Assembly: GCF_028283785.1 (NCBI RefSeq)
Contig: NZ_JAPWKB010000005.1
Span: 620,001-684,000, forward strand
Reading direction: 5' to 3'
DNA from: Paraburkholderia sp.
GTDB lineage: Bacteria; Pseudomonadota; Gammaproteobacteria; Burkholderiales; Burkholderiaceae
Length of the DNA: 64,000 nucleotides
Below are positions 8,841-16,433 of this stretch, one piece after another. Position 1 is the stretch's first letter; every line of letters starts with the position of its first letter. The position numbers were made by a program, and so were the translations under genes. Below the pieces are notes generated by a model that ran no database searches, was not told the DNA's origin, and was given only the letters and a program-made list of their open reading frames with translations.

Positions 8841-9011
8841 GTTTGCCTGGATCGTCCCTGTGCGGGACCGCACCTACTTTTCTTTGCTCGCGCAAAGAAA
8901 AGTAGGCAAAAGAAAGCGCGTTTACCTCTCGCTCCGTAGCGAGTGGCGTCTAGTATTTAACGGGTAGTGGACCGCGCACGATTTGAGTTGTCGCACCGCT
9001 TGCCTTGGTGA
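8841..9011 (+). repeat. Hairpin-containing dispersed repeat, left copy
   Basis: About 171 bp repeated in inverted orientation at 10833-11003. It contains a perfect 15-bp stem, CCTACTTTTCTTTGC / GCAAAGAAAAGTAGG (8873-8906, 4-nt loop), flanked by gggaccgcac. To its left is a strongly G/T-rich tract (8741-8840). It resembles a repeat found many times in Burkholderiales genomes. An IS1111-type element begins at its right end. Confidence 0.9.
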
Positions 9012-10457
9012 CAAATGGTATGGACGCCTCCCCCTCGCGAGGGCTGCTGATCGAATGGTCGGGGCGCGACCAGGAAGGTGGGTTCTCGCAACCGACGGCC
9101 TCAGATGTGCCAGAGTGGAAGTTGGGCAACGTACCACTTGAGGAAGGAGAACCCAAATGAAGCTTACTCCGGTTGGTGTCGATATTGCGAAGCAGGTGTT
9201 CCAGGTCCACTGGGTTGATCCGCAAACAGGCGATGTCGTCAGCCGGCAGATCCGACGCGCCACGTTTCTGTCGCACTTTGCAAATCGCGCGCCGTGCCTG
9301 ATCGGCATGGAAGCGTGTGGCGGTTCCCAGCACTGGGCGCGTCATCTGGAGCAGATGGGTCATCAGGTGAAGTTGATGCCGGGCCAGGCGGTCAAGGCGT
9401 TTGTGAGCGGTAACAAGAGCGACGTGGCTGATGCACGGGCAATCTGGACCGCGGTACAGCAGTCGGGCGTGAGGTCCGTGACGGTCAAGACTGAATCGCA
9501 GCAGGCCGTGCTGGCATTGCACCGGATGCGCCAGCAACTGATCAGGTTTCGCACGATGCAGATCAATGGATTGCGTGGGCTGCTGACGGAATACGGTGAA
9601 GTGATGGCGGTAGGCCGCGCCGCGCTGAACCGGGCGATGGCTGATGTGCTGGCGCGCCTGGAGGCGCGTTTGCCCACGATGCTGGTGGACACGCTGCGTG
9701 AGCAGTGGCAGCGGCTTGACGTTCTCGATGAGCAGATTGCGCGAATCGAACGCCGGCTCTCGGACTGGATGAAGGAAGAGCGTGCCTGCTTAGCAGATCG
9801 CCGACATTCCAGGCGTCGGGCTGCTGACAGCGACCGCTGCTGTGGCGACGATGGGCGACCCCAAAGCGTTTCATTCAGGACGTGAGTTTGCGGCCTGGCT
9901 GGGTCTGGTGCCCAGACAGACCGGCACCGGCGGCCGGATCAGACTGCATGGGATCAGCAAACGCGGTGATGTGTATCTGCGCACACTGCTGATCCACGGT
10001 GCACGATCGGTGCTCGCGCGCGCGAAAGAGCCAGGCCCGTGGATCGAGCAGTTGGGCCGGCGGCGCCCGCATAACGTGGTAATCGTTGCGTTGGCCAACA
10101 AGATGGCCCGAACGATTTGGGCGCTGCTGGCGCACGGGCGTACGTACGAGAAAGGCTATGTGAGTACGCGAGCGGCGTAAGCGCTGCAATGACTGAATAA
10201 ACCGGTTTTGCAGGAGATGGGATGTCAAAGGTTGCGCAAGGTAATTGAGTGTGATGGCACACAGGTCAGACCGGGACTCACCAAACCTGAACTGCCTTGC
10301 GGGCTAACAGCCCGTGTGTCAAGTGAGGCGTGAGCCAGCGGATTCCATCGAGGCCAGCGGGTTCGACCTGCAACAAGGCCGGATATAAAGCCGCAGCCTT
10401 CCTGTCTACCAACACACACGAAATCCCTTGGCAAACGGGAGGCGTCCATATAAAGGC
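9012..10457 (+). mobile_element. IS110-family (IS1111 group) insertion sequence, degraded
   Basis: About 1.45 kb; outer limits are estimated. Sub-terminal inverted repeats of 14 bp are exact: TATGGACGCCTCCC at 9019-9032 and its complement at 10437-10450. Sub-terminal repeats are the hallmark of the IS1111 group. The transposase frame is broken. A long noncoding stretch of about 270 bp lies between the transposase and the right repeat, whereas the left noncoding part is about 125 bp. Confidence 0.85.
9157..10180 (+). pseudogene. IS1111-group transposase, frameshifted
   Basis: The DEDD-type catalytic domain is intact in the first frame (GVDIAKQVFQVHW, then IGMEACGGS, then NKSDVADARAIW). The C-terminal Tnp-20 domain continues in the next frame (IPGVGLLTATAAVATMGDP, REFAAWLGLVPRQTG, GISKRGDVYLRTLL). 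The shift falls between 9787 and 9793, where a single extra base would explain it. In the second frame a TAG at 9791 blocks upstream extension. Joined, the product would be about 340 residues, the usual size. IS110 transposases are not known to rely on programmed frameshifting, so I read this as an inactive copy, or else a sequencing error. Confidence 0.88.
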
Positions 10458-10616
10458 AGTCATTCGTTCCGGCTGTTCGCTCCGCAACAGCCGTTGGGCA
10501 CAGCCCCGTCTTTTTCTCTTGGCGCTCTTCGCGCGCTTCACTTCGTCCGTCACAAAACCCACTTTCCTGGCATGCGCCGGGCTGGTCTCACGCGCAAAAT
10601 TCCAAGCCAATCAGGC

Positions 10617-10775
10617 CGTCGAAACCATCGTGAAAACGGACAAAATAGCCCAGTGCAAACCGCGCTTTGGCCGGGACGCCGGAACCGTCGAAACGGCGGG
10701 CGAGTGGTGTGGCGAAAACCGGGCTTTAATCCGAACGCCGGAACCGTCGAAACGGCGAGCAAATGACGTGGCGAA
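10617..10775. repeat. 59-bp-period direct repeat, about 2.5 copies
   Basis: A 23-bp segment starting acgccggaaccgtcgaaacg is identical at 10676-10698 and 10735-10757. Flanking bases (tggcgaaaa, aaaccg-gcttt) also recur with 59-bp spacing. A weaker third copy starts at 10617 (ccgtcgaaac). It lies between the IS and the right hairpin repeat. Confidence 0.85.
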
Positions 10776-10832
10776 AATGGATTTTTGAAGTGGGCTACCG
10801 CCGCGCAGCGGGCGGGATGTGCGGGCGCGGAC

Positions 10833-11003
10833 CACCACGCCAGGCGGCGCGGCAACTCCAAACGTGCGCGGTCCACTACCCGAAAAACACTAGACGCCAG
10901 TCGCTACGAAGCATCGGTGTAAACGCGCTTTCTTTTGCCTACTTTTCTTTGCGCGAGCAAAGAAAAGTAGGTGCGGTCCCGCACAGGGACGATCCAGGCA
11001 AAC
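10833..11003 (-). repeat. Hairpin-containing dispersed repeat, right copy (inverted)
   Basis: The inverted counterpart of 8841-9011, sharing long identical blocks (gtagtggaccgcgcacg, ggcgtctagt, gcgctttcttttgcctac, gggacgatccaggcaaac). The 15-bp stem is at 10938-10971. The tract to its right (11004-11236) is A/C-rich on the plus strand, mirroring the G/T-rich tract left of the other copy. Confidence 0.9.
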
Positions 11004-11236
11004 CACCGCGAAACCGGGACAACCAAAGCAAACCAGACAACCCAGGCAAAAACCACAGCAATATCAAACCAAACCAACAAGCAAACCAAAACCAAAACCA
11101 TCACTTTGCAGTATTCTCCCAACGCACGAATAAAAGCACCGGCCGTACCAGACCAGTCAAAAGCAAAAAGCAAAAAGCCAAAAGCAAAAAGAAGAAGCAA
11201 AAAGCAAAACCAAAAAACCAAGCCTCGGGGAACACA
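11004..11236 (+). other. T-depleted A/C-rich leader with AAAAGC reiterations
   Basis: About 230 bp upstream of the lipoprotein gene. On the plus strand it is almost free of T, first as caaacc-type repeats and then as about nine AAAAGC-like units (around 11158-11215). If transcribed it would give an unstructured leader. No gene was found in it. Confidence 0.7.
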
Positions 11237-13210
11237 ATGAACAACCGCCTCACCCGCCGTTGCCTCGCGACGGCCATCGCCACGACCCTCACGATCACCG
11301 TCCTCGGCCTCGCAGGCTGCGGTGGCGGCAACGGATCCACACCGTCATCCACCGCCGTCACCCCGATCGTCGTCGCACAAACCCTCACCGGTACAGTCGC
11401 GACCGGCAACCCGGTCGCCAATGCCACGGTCACCCTCACCGACTCGACCGGCGCCCAGGCGTCCACCACCACCGACGCCAACGGCACTTACTCGTTGTCC
11501 GTCAAAGGGATGACCGCGCCGGTCCTGCTGGTCGCTACGCCCGCCGGCAATCAGTCCACGCCGCTGTACGCGATCCTCGGCACGCTCAACGCGTCCACCG
11601 CAACCGGCGTCGCCAATATCACCACGCTGACCACCGCGATCGTCGCGATGCTCACGCAATCGGGCAACCCGTCCGACCTGACGTCCGCGACGGCACTCGC
11701 GAAGATCACCGCCAAAAGCATCCTCGTCGCCACGCTCACGTTCGATGAGATCCTCGCCGGCCTGCTGACCCAGAATGGTCTCAATCCGACTAACTTCGAT
11801 CCGACCACGGCCGCCTTCGTCGCGAATCGTACGGGCCTCGATGCGGTCATCGACTCCGTGTCGCTGGTGCAGTCGGCAAGCGGCGGTCTGTCCATCGTGT
11901 CGAACGCGGCGCCCGGCACCCTGCTCGCGCTCAATACAAAAACCACCGCGACCACCGAACTCGCCACGCCGACCATCGCCACCACGTATCTCGATGCGCT
12001 GCCCGCCCTCCTCAACGCGTGCGCGACGAGCGGTACGCTCGATACGTCATGCTCGCCCGCCATCGACTCCACCTTCGTCGATAACGGTTCGACCAATCTG
12101 CTCACGGCGCACGGCCTCAGCGCGACGACCTTCGCGGGCGCATCCTTCAGTTATCCGAAGACCCTCGAATTCCTGACGAGCAACGGCAGGCAACTGGCGC
12201 TGATATCGCTGCCGTACACGCTCGCCGACGGCGACACCGGCAACCTCGTCACGATCGCGCAACAACTCGACACGCCGGTCACGCTCGCCAACGGCACGCA
12301 ACTCGCGTGGGATCTGATCGGCAACCAGTCGTTGTTCGATGCGACGATCGGCTCGCATCTGATTCGCCGCACGTTCCTCGATTCGAATGCCGCCGATATC
12401 GACCGCTATGAATCCGGCCTCGAAATCTCGATCCCCACGACGTCGAATCCGTCCGTCTATTCCGTCGAAGTCACGGGCCCTGGGCTCGCTTCGCCGGTCT
12501 GGCTGATGCCGCGCGACGCGGTCGGCAACAGCACGCTCGCGCTGTCCACGACGCCGTTGAGCACGGCGCCGGTATCGCCCGCAACGACGTCGAGCAACAC
12601 CGACCTCTACCGCTGGTCGGGCGTGCGTCTGACCGGCGCGTCATACACGATGCCGTCCACGAGCGGCGTCTACGCGGCCACGTCGATCGACACGACCAGC
12701 GTGCCGCTGTATTCAGCCTATCTGGTGACGTTTTTCGACAGCACGGGTACCCGAATCGGTCAGTCCACGCTCATCAATACCGATGCGCCGCTCAGCGCAT
12801 CGGCGGGTGCATCGGTCGCGTGGCCGACGCTGTTGCCGAGCTTCGAAGCCGATTTCCTGTCGCCGACCGGCGCGCTCACTGCGTCCCAGTACGCGATGAG
12901 CGTCACGTGGTCGAGCCTCGTCGATGGGCTGGATGTCGCGTTGCCGGTCAGCTCGGTCCAGATCCAGACCACGCCCGGCACCGCGACCGGTACGACGCAG
13001 CAAGTGAACGGCTTCTCGACCGGCACGCCCAACAACACCACGATCGGGCAGTACCAGACCACCGTCTACGCCGGTCTGAACGCGTCGGGTGTGGTGTCGT
13101 GCGTGAACTGCCAGTTCGCCGCGCTGACGGCCGGTGCGTCGCGCGCGGTTCAGTTGCGCGCGGTTCGCGACGGTATCGCGTATTACGACATCACGAACTA
13201 CAACGACTAG
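11237..13210 (+). CDS. Large secreted lipoprotein with carboxypeptidase-regulatory-like domain
   Basis: 657 residues. The lipoprotein signal ends at the lipobox LAGC (Cys28), followed by Gly/Ser/Thr linker. Residues about 45-110 form a CarbopepD-regulatory or Ig-like beta-sandwich (TLTGTVATGNPVANATVTLT and DANGTYSLSV). The rest is rich in Thr, Ser and Ala with no recognisable enzyme motif. It is probably anchored in the outer membrane. ATG 11237 has GGGGAAC upstream, and earlier in-frame starts would add the repetitive leader. A strong terminator follows at 13237. Function unknown. Confidence 0.8.
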   Translation: MNNRLTRRCLATAIATTLTITVLGLAGCGGGNGSTPSSTAVTPIVVAQTLTGTVATGNPVANATVTLTDSTGAQASTTTDANGTYSLSVKGMTAPVLLVATPAGNQSTPLYAILGTLNASTATGVANITTLTTAIVAMLTQSGNPSDLTSATALAKITAKSILVATLTFDEILAGLLTQNGLNPTNFDPTTAAFVANRTGLDAVIDSVSLVQSASGGLSIVSNAAPGTLLALNTKTTATTELATPTIATTYLDALPALLNACATSGTLDTSCSPAIDSTFVDNGSTNLLTAHGLSATTFAGASFSYPKTLEFLTSNGRQLALISLPYTLADGDTGNLVTIAQQLDTPVTLANGTQLAWDLIGNQSLFDATIGSHLIRRTFLDSNAADIDRYESGLEISIPTTSNPSVYSVEVTGPGLASPVWLMPRDAVGNSTLALSTTPLSTAPVSPATTSSNTDLYRWSGVRLTGASYTMPSTSGVYAATSIDTTSVPLYSAYLVTFFDSTGTRIGQSTLINTDAPLSASAGASVAWPTLLPSFEADFLSPTGALTASQYAMSVTWSSLVDGLDVALPVSSVQIQTTPGTATGTTQQVNGFSTGTPNNTTIGQYQTTVYAGLNASGVVSCVNCQFAALTAGASRAVQLRAVRDGIAYYDITNYND

Positions 13211-13236
13211 CCTCGACGATCACGCGCGCCAAACGC

Positions 13237-13278
13237 AAAAACGTCCCTCGCACGAACACGCTGCGAGGGACGTTTTTT
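13237..13278. terminator. Rho-independent terminator (bidirectional)
   Basis: 16-bp perfect stem AAAAACGTCCCTCGCA / TGCGAGGGACGTTTTT with a 9-nt loop and T-runs on both strands. It sits between the convergent lipoprotein gene and the small minus-strand gene. Confidence 0.95.
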
Positions 13279-13326
13279 TCTGGCCAGTCATCGGTATCCG
13301 GCATCTGCCGGCCGCGGCCGGTGCGG

Positions 13327-13551
13327 CTAGACCGCCGCCTCGGCGGCTTGCCAGTGCGCCGTGTCGGTTTTGTCGGTGATGCGTACTTTCGGAAGCAACG
13401 GCATATAGCCGCGCAGTTTGATCTCGCTGACGGCAAGCTTTTCGGACGGAAAGCGCTCCTCCGTCAGCTTGATGCCATCCTCGAATTCCAGGGTATATCC
13501 ATCGATTGGTCCCCACTGGCCCTTGGGCGACGGCTCCACATAGACGTACAT
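13327..13551 (-). CDS. Small hypothetical protein
   Basis: 74 residues beginning MYVYVEPSPKGQWGPIDG; acidic/aromatic N-terminal half, no signal peptide or membrane segment. GGGAGG lies 6 nt before the ATG, a strong ribosome site. No family recognised. It is convergent with the lipoprotein gene and is followed by the shared terminator. Confidence 0.72.
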   Translation of the reverse strand: MYVYVEPSPKGQWGPIDGYTLEFEDGIKLTEERFPSEKLAVSEIKLRGYMPLLPKVRITDKTDTAHWQAAEAAV

Positions 13552-13927
13552 ACGACACCTCCCACGTTTAAAAAACTTCCGGCAGTCCGCATCAACTCAC
13601 CATTCATCACAAGCAAGCTCACGGACATCGACCTCTTGTATAAGAGACTACACAGGGAAGCCGGCCTTCACGCGCCGGAAAAAACGCGCGTCGTAAAAAT
13701 AAAAATGCATATAAATCAATTACCTATGAAATTCGTCCCACATTGAGAAACGCGCTTTTCCAATGTGCGAGATGCGGGTGATGCCATGCACCATGAGATT
13801 TCGAAAAATGGGCCGCGGGTTCACGTTGTGAAATTTTTCATGTTTTCGGGGTGTGCCGGGTACGGAAGATTTCGGCGTGTCACATAACACTGGTATAAGC
13901 GGAATGAGCCAACCGTGCAGGAGAAGG
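13552..13927. other. AT-rich intergenic region with nested palindromes
   Basis: 376 bp between divergent small genes, much more AT-rich than the rest of the window. CACATTG / CAATGTG arms at 13739-13767 enclose inner GAAA / TTTC arms, giving one bulged stem. At 13820-13840 overlap TTCAC-gtt-GTGAA and TGAAA-tt-TTTCA. These could be operators or a structured RNA. No gene was found. Confidence 0.5.
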
Positions 13928-14203
13928 ATGTTGACCATCTCGCGCGCCTCGATTCCTACGAGGCACCCCTTCGAAAACATGTTTGTCGACCTGGGCAGTC
14001 ACTCGCCCGACAAAGCGCTCGAAGCGCTCACACTCGCAATGCGCGAACAACGGCGCGATATGAACGCGTACGAGTGGCTGTCGCAAGCACTTCCCGGTGC
14101 GACGCTCAAACCGGCGCTGGCGTTCGGTTCTATCGGCGAGCTGTATCGTTCGTACACGCGGCCGGCGGAATTCGAGCGGCTGAAGAACATCCGCCGCATG
14201 TGA
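13928..14203 (+). CDS. Hypothetical small protein
   Basis: 91 residues from ATG 13928, which has AGGAG 4 nt upstream. A second ATG at 13979 would give MFVDLGSHSPDKALEALTLA, where the more conserved-looking part begins. The C-terminal part is mostly helical and charged (YRSYTRPAEFERLKNIRR). No signal peptide or membrane segment, and no family recognised. Confidence 0.6.
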   Translation: MLTISRASIPTRHPFENMFVDLGSHSPDKALEALTLAMREQRRDMNAYEWLSQALPGATLKPALAFGSIGELYRSYTRPAEFERLKNIRRM

Positions 14204-14512
14204 AGCGCAGCTAGCGTCTTCCCGCGTCCGCTTCCGGGCATGGCCGCGCGCCGCCATGCGCCGCCGTGCGCCATCACGAGACCGCCCCGCGCGCCCGACG
14301 CGAGCCGGCCAGGTTGGATTTCGTTGTAATTTCAACTATGGTCTATGAGCCGCGTTTTACGCCGGAGCGCTGTCTCCGTGCGTGTTGCGCCGGACAACAT
14401 TCCGAATGCCGATTCGACGCCACGGGACGCGCGCAGCGCGTCGCCTCGCTGCGCGCCGACCACATCGACGCATTCACCCATCGACCTATCGATCATCAGC
14501 GAGGTGAATCCC
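14204..14512. other. Intergenic region
   Basis: 309 bp upstream of the alcohol dehydrogenase gene. GC-rich palindromic fragments (gccgcgcgccgccatgcgccgcc) are followed by a locally AT-rich stretch around 14315-14345 that may hold the promoter. No gene seen. Confidence 0.4.
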
Positions 14513-15529
14513 ATGGCCAGAATGAAGGCGGTACAGGTGGAAGCAGCGGGCGGCCCATTGACGCTCGTCGAACGCGACGTGCCGGAACCGGGCGAAGGAC
14601 AGGTTCGTATCAAGGTTCAGGCGTGTGGAATATGTCACAGCGACTCGTTGACCAAAGAAGGGCTCTGGCCCGGTCTGACCTTTCCCCGGGTGCCCGGCCA
14701 TGAAATTGCCGGTGTGATCGATGCCGTCGGAACCGGCGTCGAAGGATGGCCGGTCGGACAGCGGGTCGGTGTGGGTTGGCACGGCGGTCATTGCGGCCGG
14801 TGTACGCGGTGTCGTCAGGGCGATTTCGTTCTGTGCGAAAAGGCGCAGGTGCCGGGAATCAGTTACGACGGCGGTTATGCGGAGTTCGTGGTGGCGCCGG
14901 TGGAAGCGCTCGCCAGCATCCCGGACGACCTGTCCGACGCCGACGCCGCACCGTTGCTCTGCGCGGGCATTACGACCTACAACGCGTTGCGCAACAGCGG
15001 TGCGCGGGCCGGCGACGTGGTTGCCGTGCTGGGGATCGGCGGGTTGGGACATCTGGGCGTGCAGTTCGCGCGCAAGATGGGTTTCAACACCGTGGCGATC
15101 GCCCGTGGACAGGACAAGGCGCCGCTCGCGAAACAGCTCGGCGCGCATCACTACATCGACAGCACCACGCAAAGCATCCCCGACGAGCTGACCCGGCTCG
15201 GCGGCGCCAAGGTCATTCTCGCGACGGTCACGAGCGGCAAGGCGATGAGCGCGGCGGTAGGCGGGCTTGGCTTGAACGGCAAGCTGATCATGGTCGGCAT
15301 TTCGGAGGAACCCGTCGAAATTCCGGTTGCCCAGTTCATCATGGGACGCCACTCGATTCAGGGATGGCCGTCGGGCACCTCCGCCGATTCGCAGGACACG
15401 CTCGCGTTCAGCGCGCTGTCCGGCGTCAAACCGATGATCGAGGAATTCCCGCTCGCGCGCGCCGCCGAAGCGTATGACCGGATGATGAGCGGCGCCGCCC
15501 GGTTCAGAGTCGTACTGAAGGTTGCATGA
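14513..15529 (+). CDS. Zinc-dependent alcohol dehydrogenase (MDR superfamily)
   Basis: 338 residues. Catalytic zinc site in ACGICHSDSL and VPGHEIAGVI; structural zinc cysteines in HCGRCTRCRQGDFVLC; Rossmann motif VLGIGGLGHLGVQFA. It oxidises alcohols or reduces aldehydes with NAD(P)(H) in the cytoplasm, and the AdhA/CAD-like subgroup fits best. GAGGTGA precedes ATG 14513. It appears to be monocistronic. Confidence 0.9.
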   Translation: MARMKAVQVEAAGGPLTLVERDVPEPGEGQVRIKVQACGICHSDSLTKEGLWPGLTFPRVPGHEIAGVIDAVGTGVEGWPVGQRVGVGWHGGHCGRCTRCRQGDFVLCEKAQVPGISYDGGYAEFVVAPVEALASIPDDLSDADAAPLLCAGITTYNALRNSGARAGDVVAVLGIGGLGHLGVQFARKMGFNTVAIARGQDKAPLAKQLGAHHYIDSTTQSIPDELTRLGGAKVILATVTSGKAMSAAVGGLGLNGKLIMVGISEEPVEIPVAQFIMGRHSIQGWPSGTSADSQDTLAFSALSGVKPMIEEFPLARAAEAYDRMMSGAARFRVVLKVA

Positions 15530-15738
15530 CGCCCGGCACGGCGAACCGGGGCAGCCTGCTACGATGACCCTCGGGCCATCCGGCACGACGCTGGACGCAT
15601 GAACCCTCCATGAACTATCCGTGAGCCGGATTGCCTGACATTGAATCTGGCGGAACTCCGGAATACCCGGATGGATCATGCGTCGAAAGCCGCCTGGCGG
15701 CCGCCGTTCAACCGAGGCAATACCTTTAAGGAGTGCGG

Positions 15739-16386
15739 GTGCATCTGAGACGTTATCTGGCATTGCTGCTGACGATCGCAGCGTTGGGTTCGACCCAGGC
15801 ATGGGCGAGCGATATTCAATGCGCAAGCACGCGACAACCGGCCGAGCGCGTGATCTGCGACCACGCGATCCTGAGCAACGAGTACGACGATATTTTCGCG
15901 CAGCAACAGGCGCTTCTGAGCGCGGGAAAACTCTCGTCGCCGCAAGTCGCGCAGTGGCGGCAATCGCGTAACGCCTGCACCGACGTCCACTGCATCGACG
16001 TCGTATTCGCGCAGTGGAAAGCGATGACCCGCTCCGCCAGCAGTCTCGCGAGCGTGCCACCGGTGATGGCGTCGTCCACCGAATTCGCGCCGGTCGGTCC
16101 CACGTCCGATGCCATATCCACGGCCGCCGCCAGCGCCACCGACGCCGTGAGTGCCGCCGTCGCATCGGCGACATCGGGAGCGTCGCTGGTTCGTCAGGGC
16201 AGCGCGGCCGGCGTCGCGCTACCCCAGCCGGTCGCATCGGCGGCATCGTCGCCTGCGGGCGTGTCCGATGCGGCATCGGGTCCACGCGGCACGTCCGGCA
16301 TCGGCGCGCTGGGCCTCGTCGGTTTGCTCGCGCTGGTGGCGCTGCTCGCGATCGGGTTGATCGTATTCGTCAAACGGCGCAGATAA
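15739..16386 (+). CDS. LprI-like secreted protein with C-terminal membrane anchor
   Basis: 215 residues from GTG 15739, with AAGGAG ending 5 nt upstream (a GTG at 15733 overlaps the ribosome site and is unlikely). A signal peptide ends near AWA-SDIQC. The mature N-terminus has the lysozyme-inhibitor LprI-like pattern, with paired Cys in DIQCAS, RVICDHAIL and ACTDVHCID. A long Ala/Ser-rich linker (about residues 100-180) leads to a membrane segment (about 187-210) and a KRRR tail. It is likely periplasmic and tethered to the inner membrane. Terminator directly downstream. Confidence 0.75.
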   Translation: MHLRRYLALLLTIAALGSTQAWASDIQCASTRQPAERVICDHAILSNEYDDIFAQQQALLSAGKLSSPQVAQWRQSRNACTDVHCIDVVFAQWKAMTRSASSLASVPPVMASSTEFAPVGPTSDAISTAAASATDAVSAAVASATSGASLVRQGSAAGVALPQPVASAASSPAGVSDAASGPRGTSGIGALGLVGLLALVALLAIGLIVFVKRRR

Positions 16387-16388
16387 AG

Positions 16389-16415
16389 AAACGCCCCTAA
16401 AAAAGGGGCGTTTTT
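16389..16415. terminator. Rho-independent terminator
   Basis: AAACGCCCCT / AGGGGCGTTT, 10-bp stem, 5-nt A loop, followed by T residues. It lies between the convergent LprI-like gene and the hybrid kinase gene and can serve both strands. Confidence 0.93.
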
Positions 16416-16433
16416 CGTTGACCGGCGATGCAG

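Noticed and set aside
8873..8906. Hairpin as a rho-independent terminator for the small lipoprotein gene
   Set aside because: The stem is strong but no T-run follows, and the same hairpin is part of a repeat also found upstream of a gene (10938-10971). It is better treated as a repeat.
9842..10180. Separate small transposase-like gene with its own ATG
   Set aside because: It is the C-terminal domain of the IS1111 transposase in a shifted frame; there is no ribosome site and the upstream part continues the same protein.
10763..11236. N-terminal extension of the large lipoprotein through the A-rich leader
   Set aside because: It would place more than 150 low-complexity residues before a perfect lipoprotein signal peptide that has its own ATG and ribosome site.
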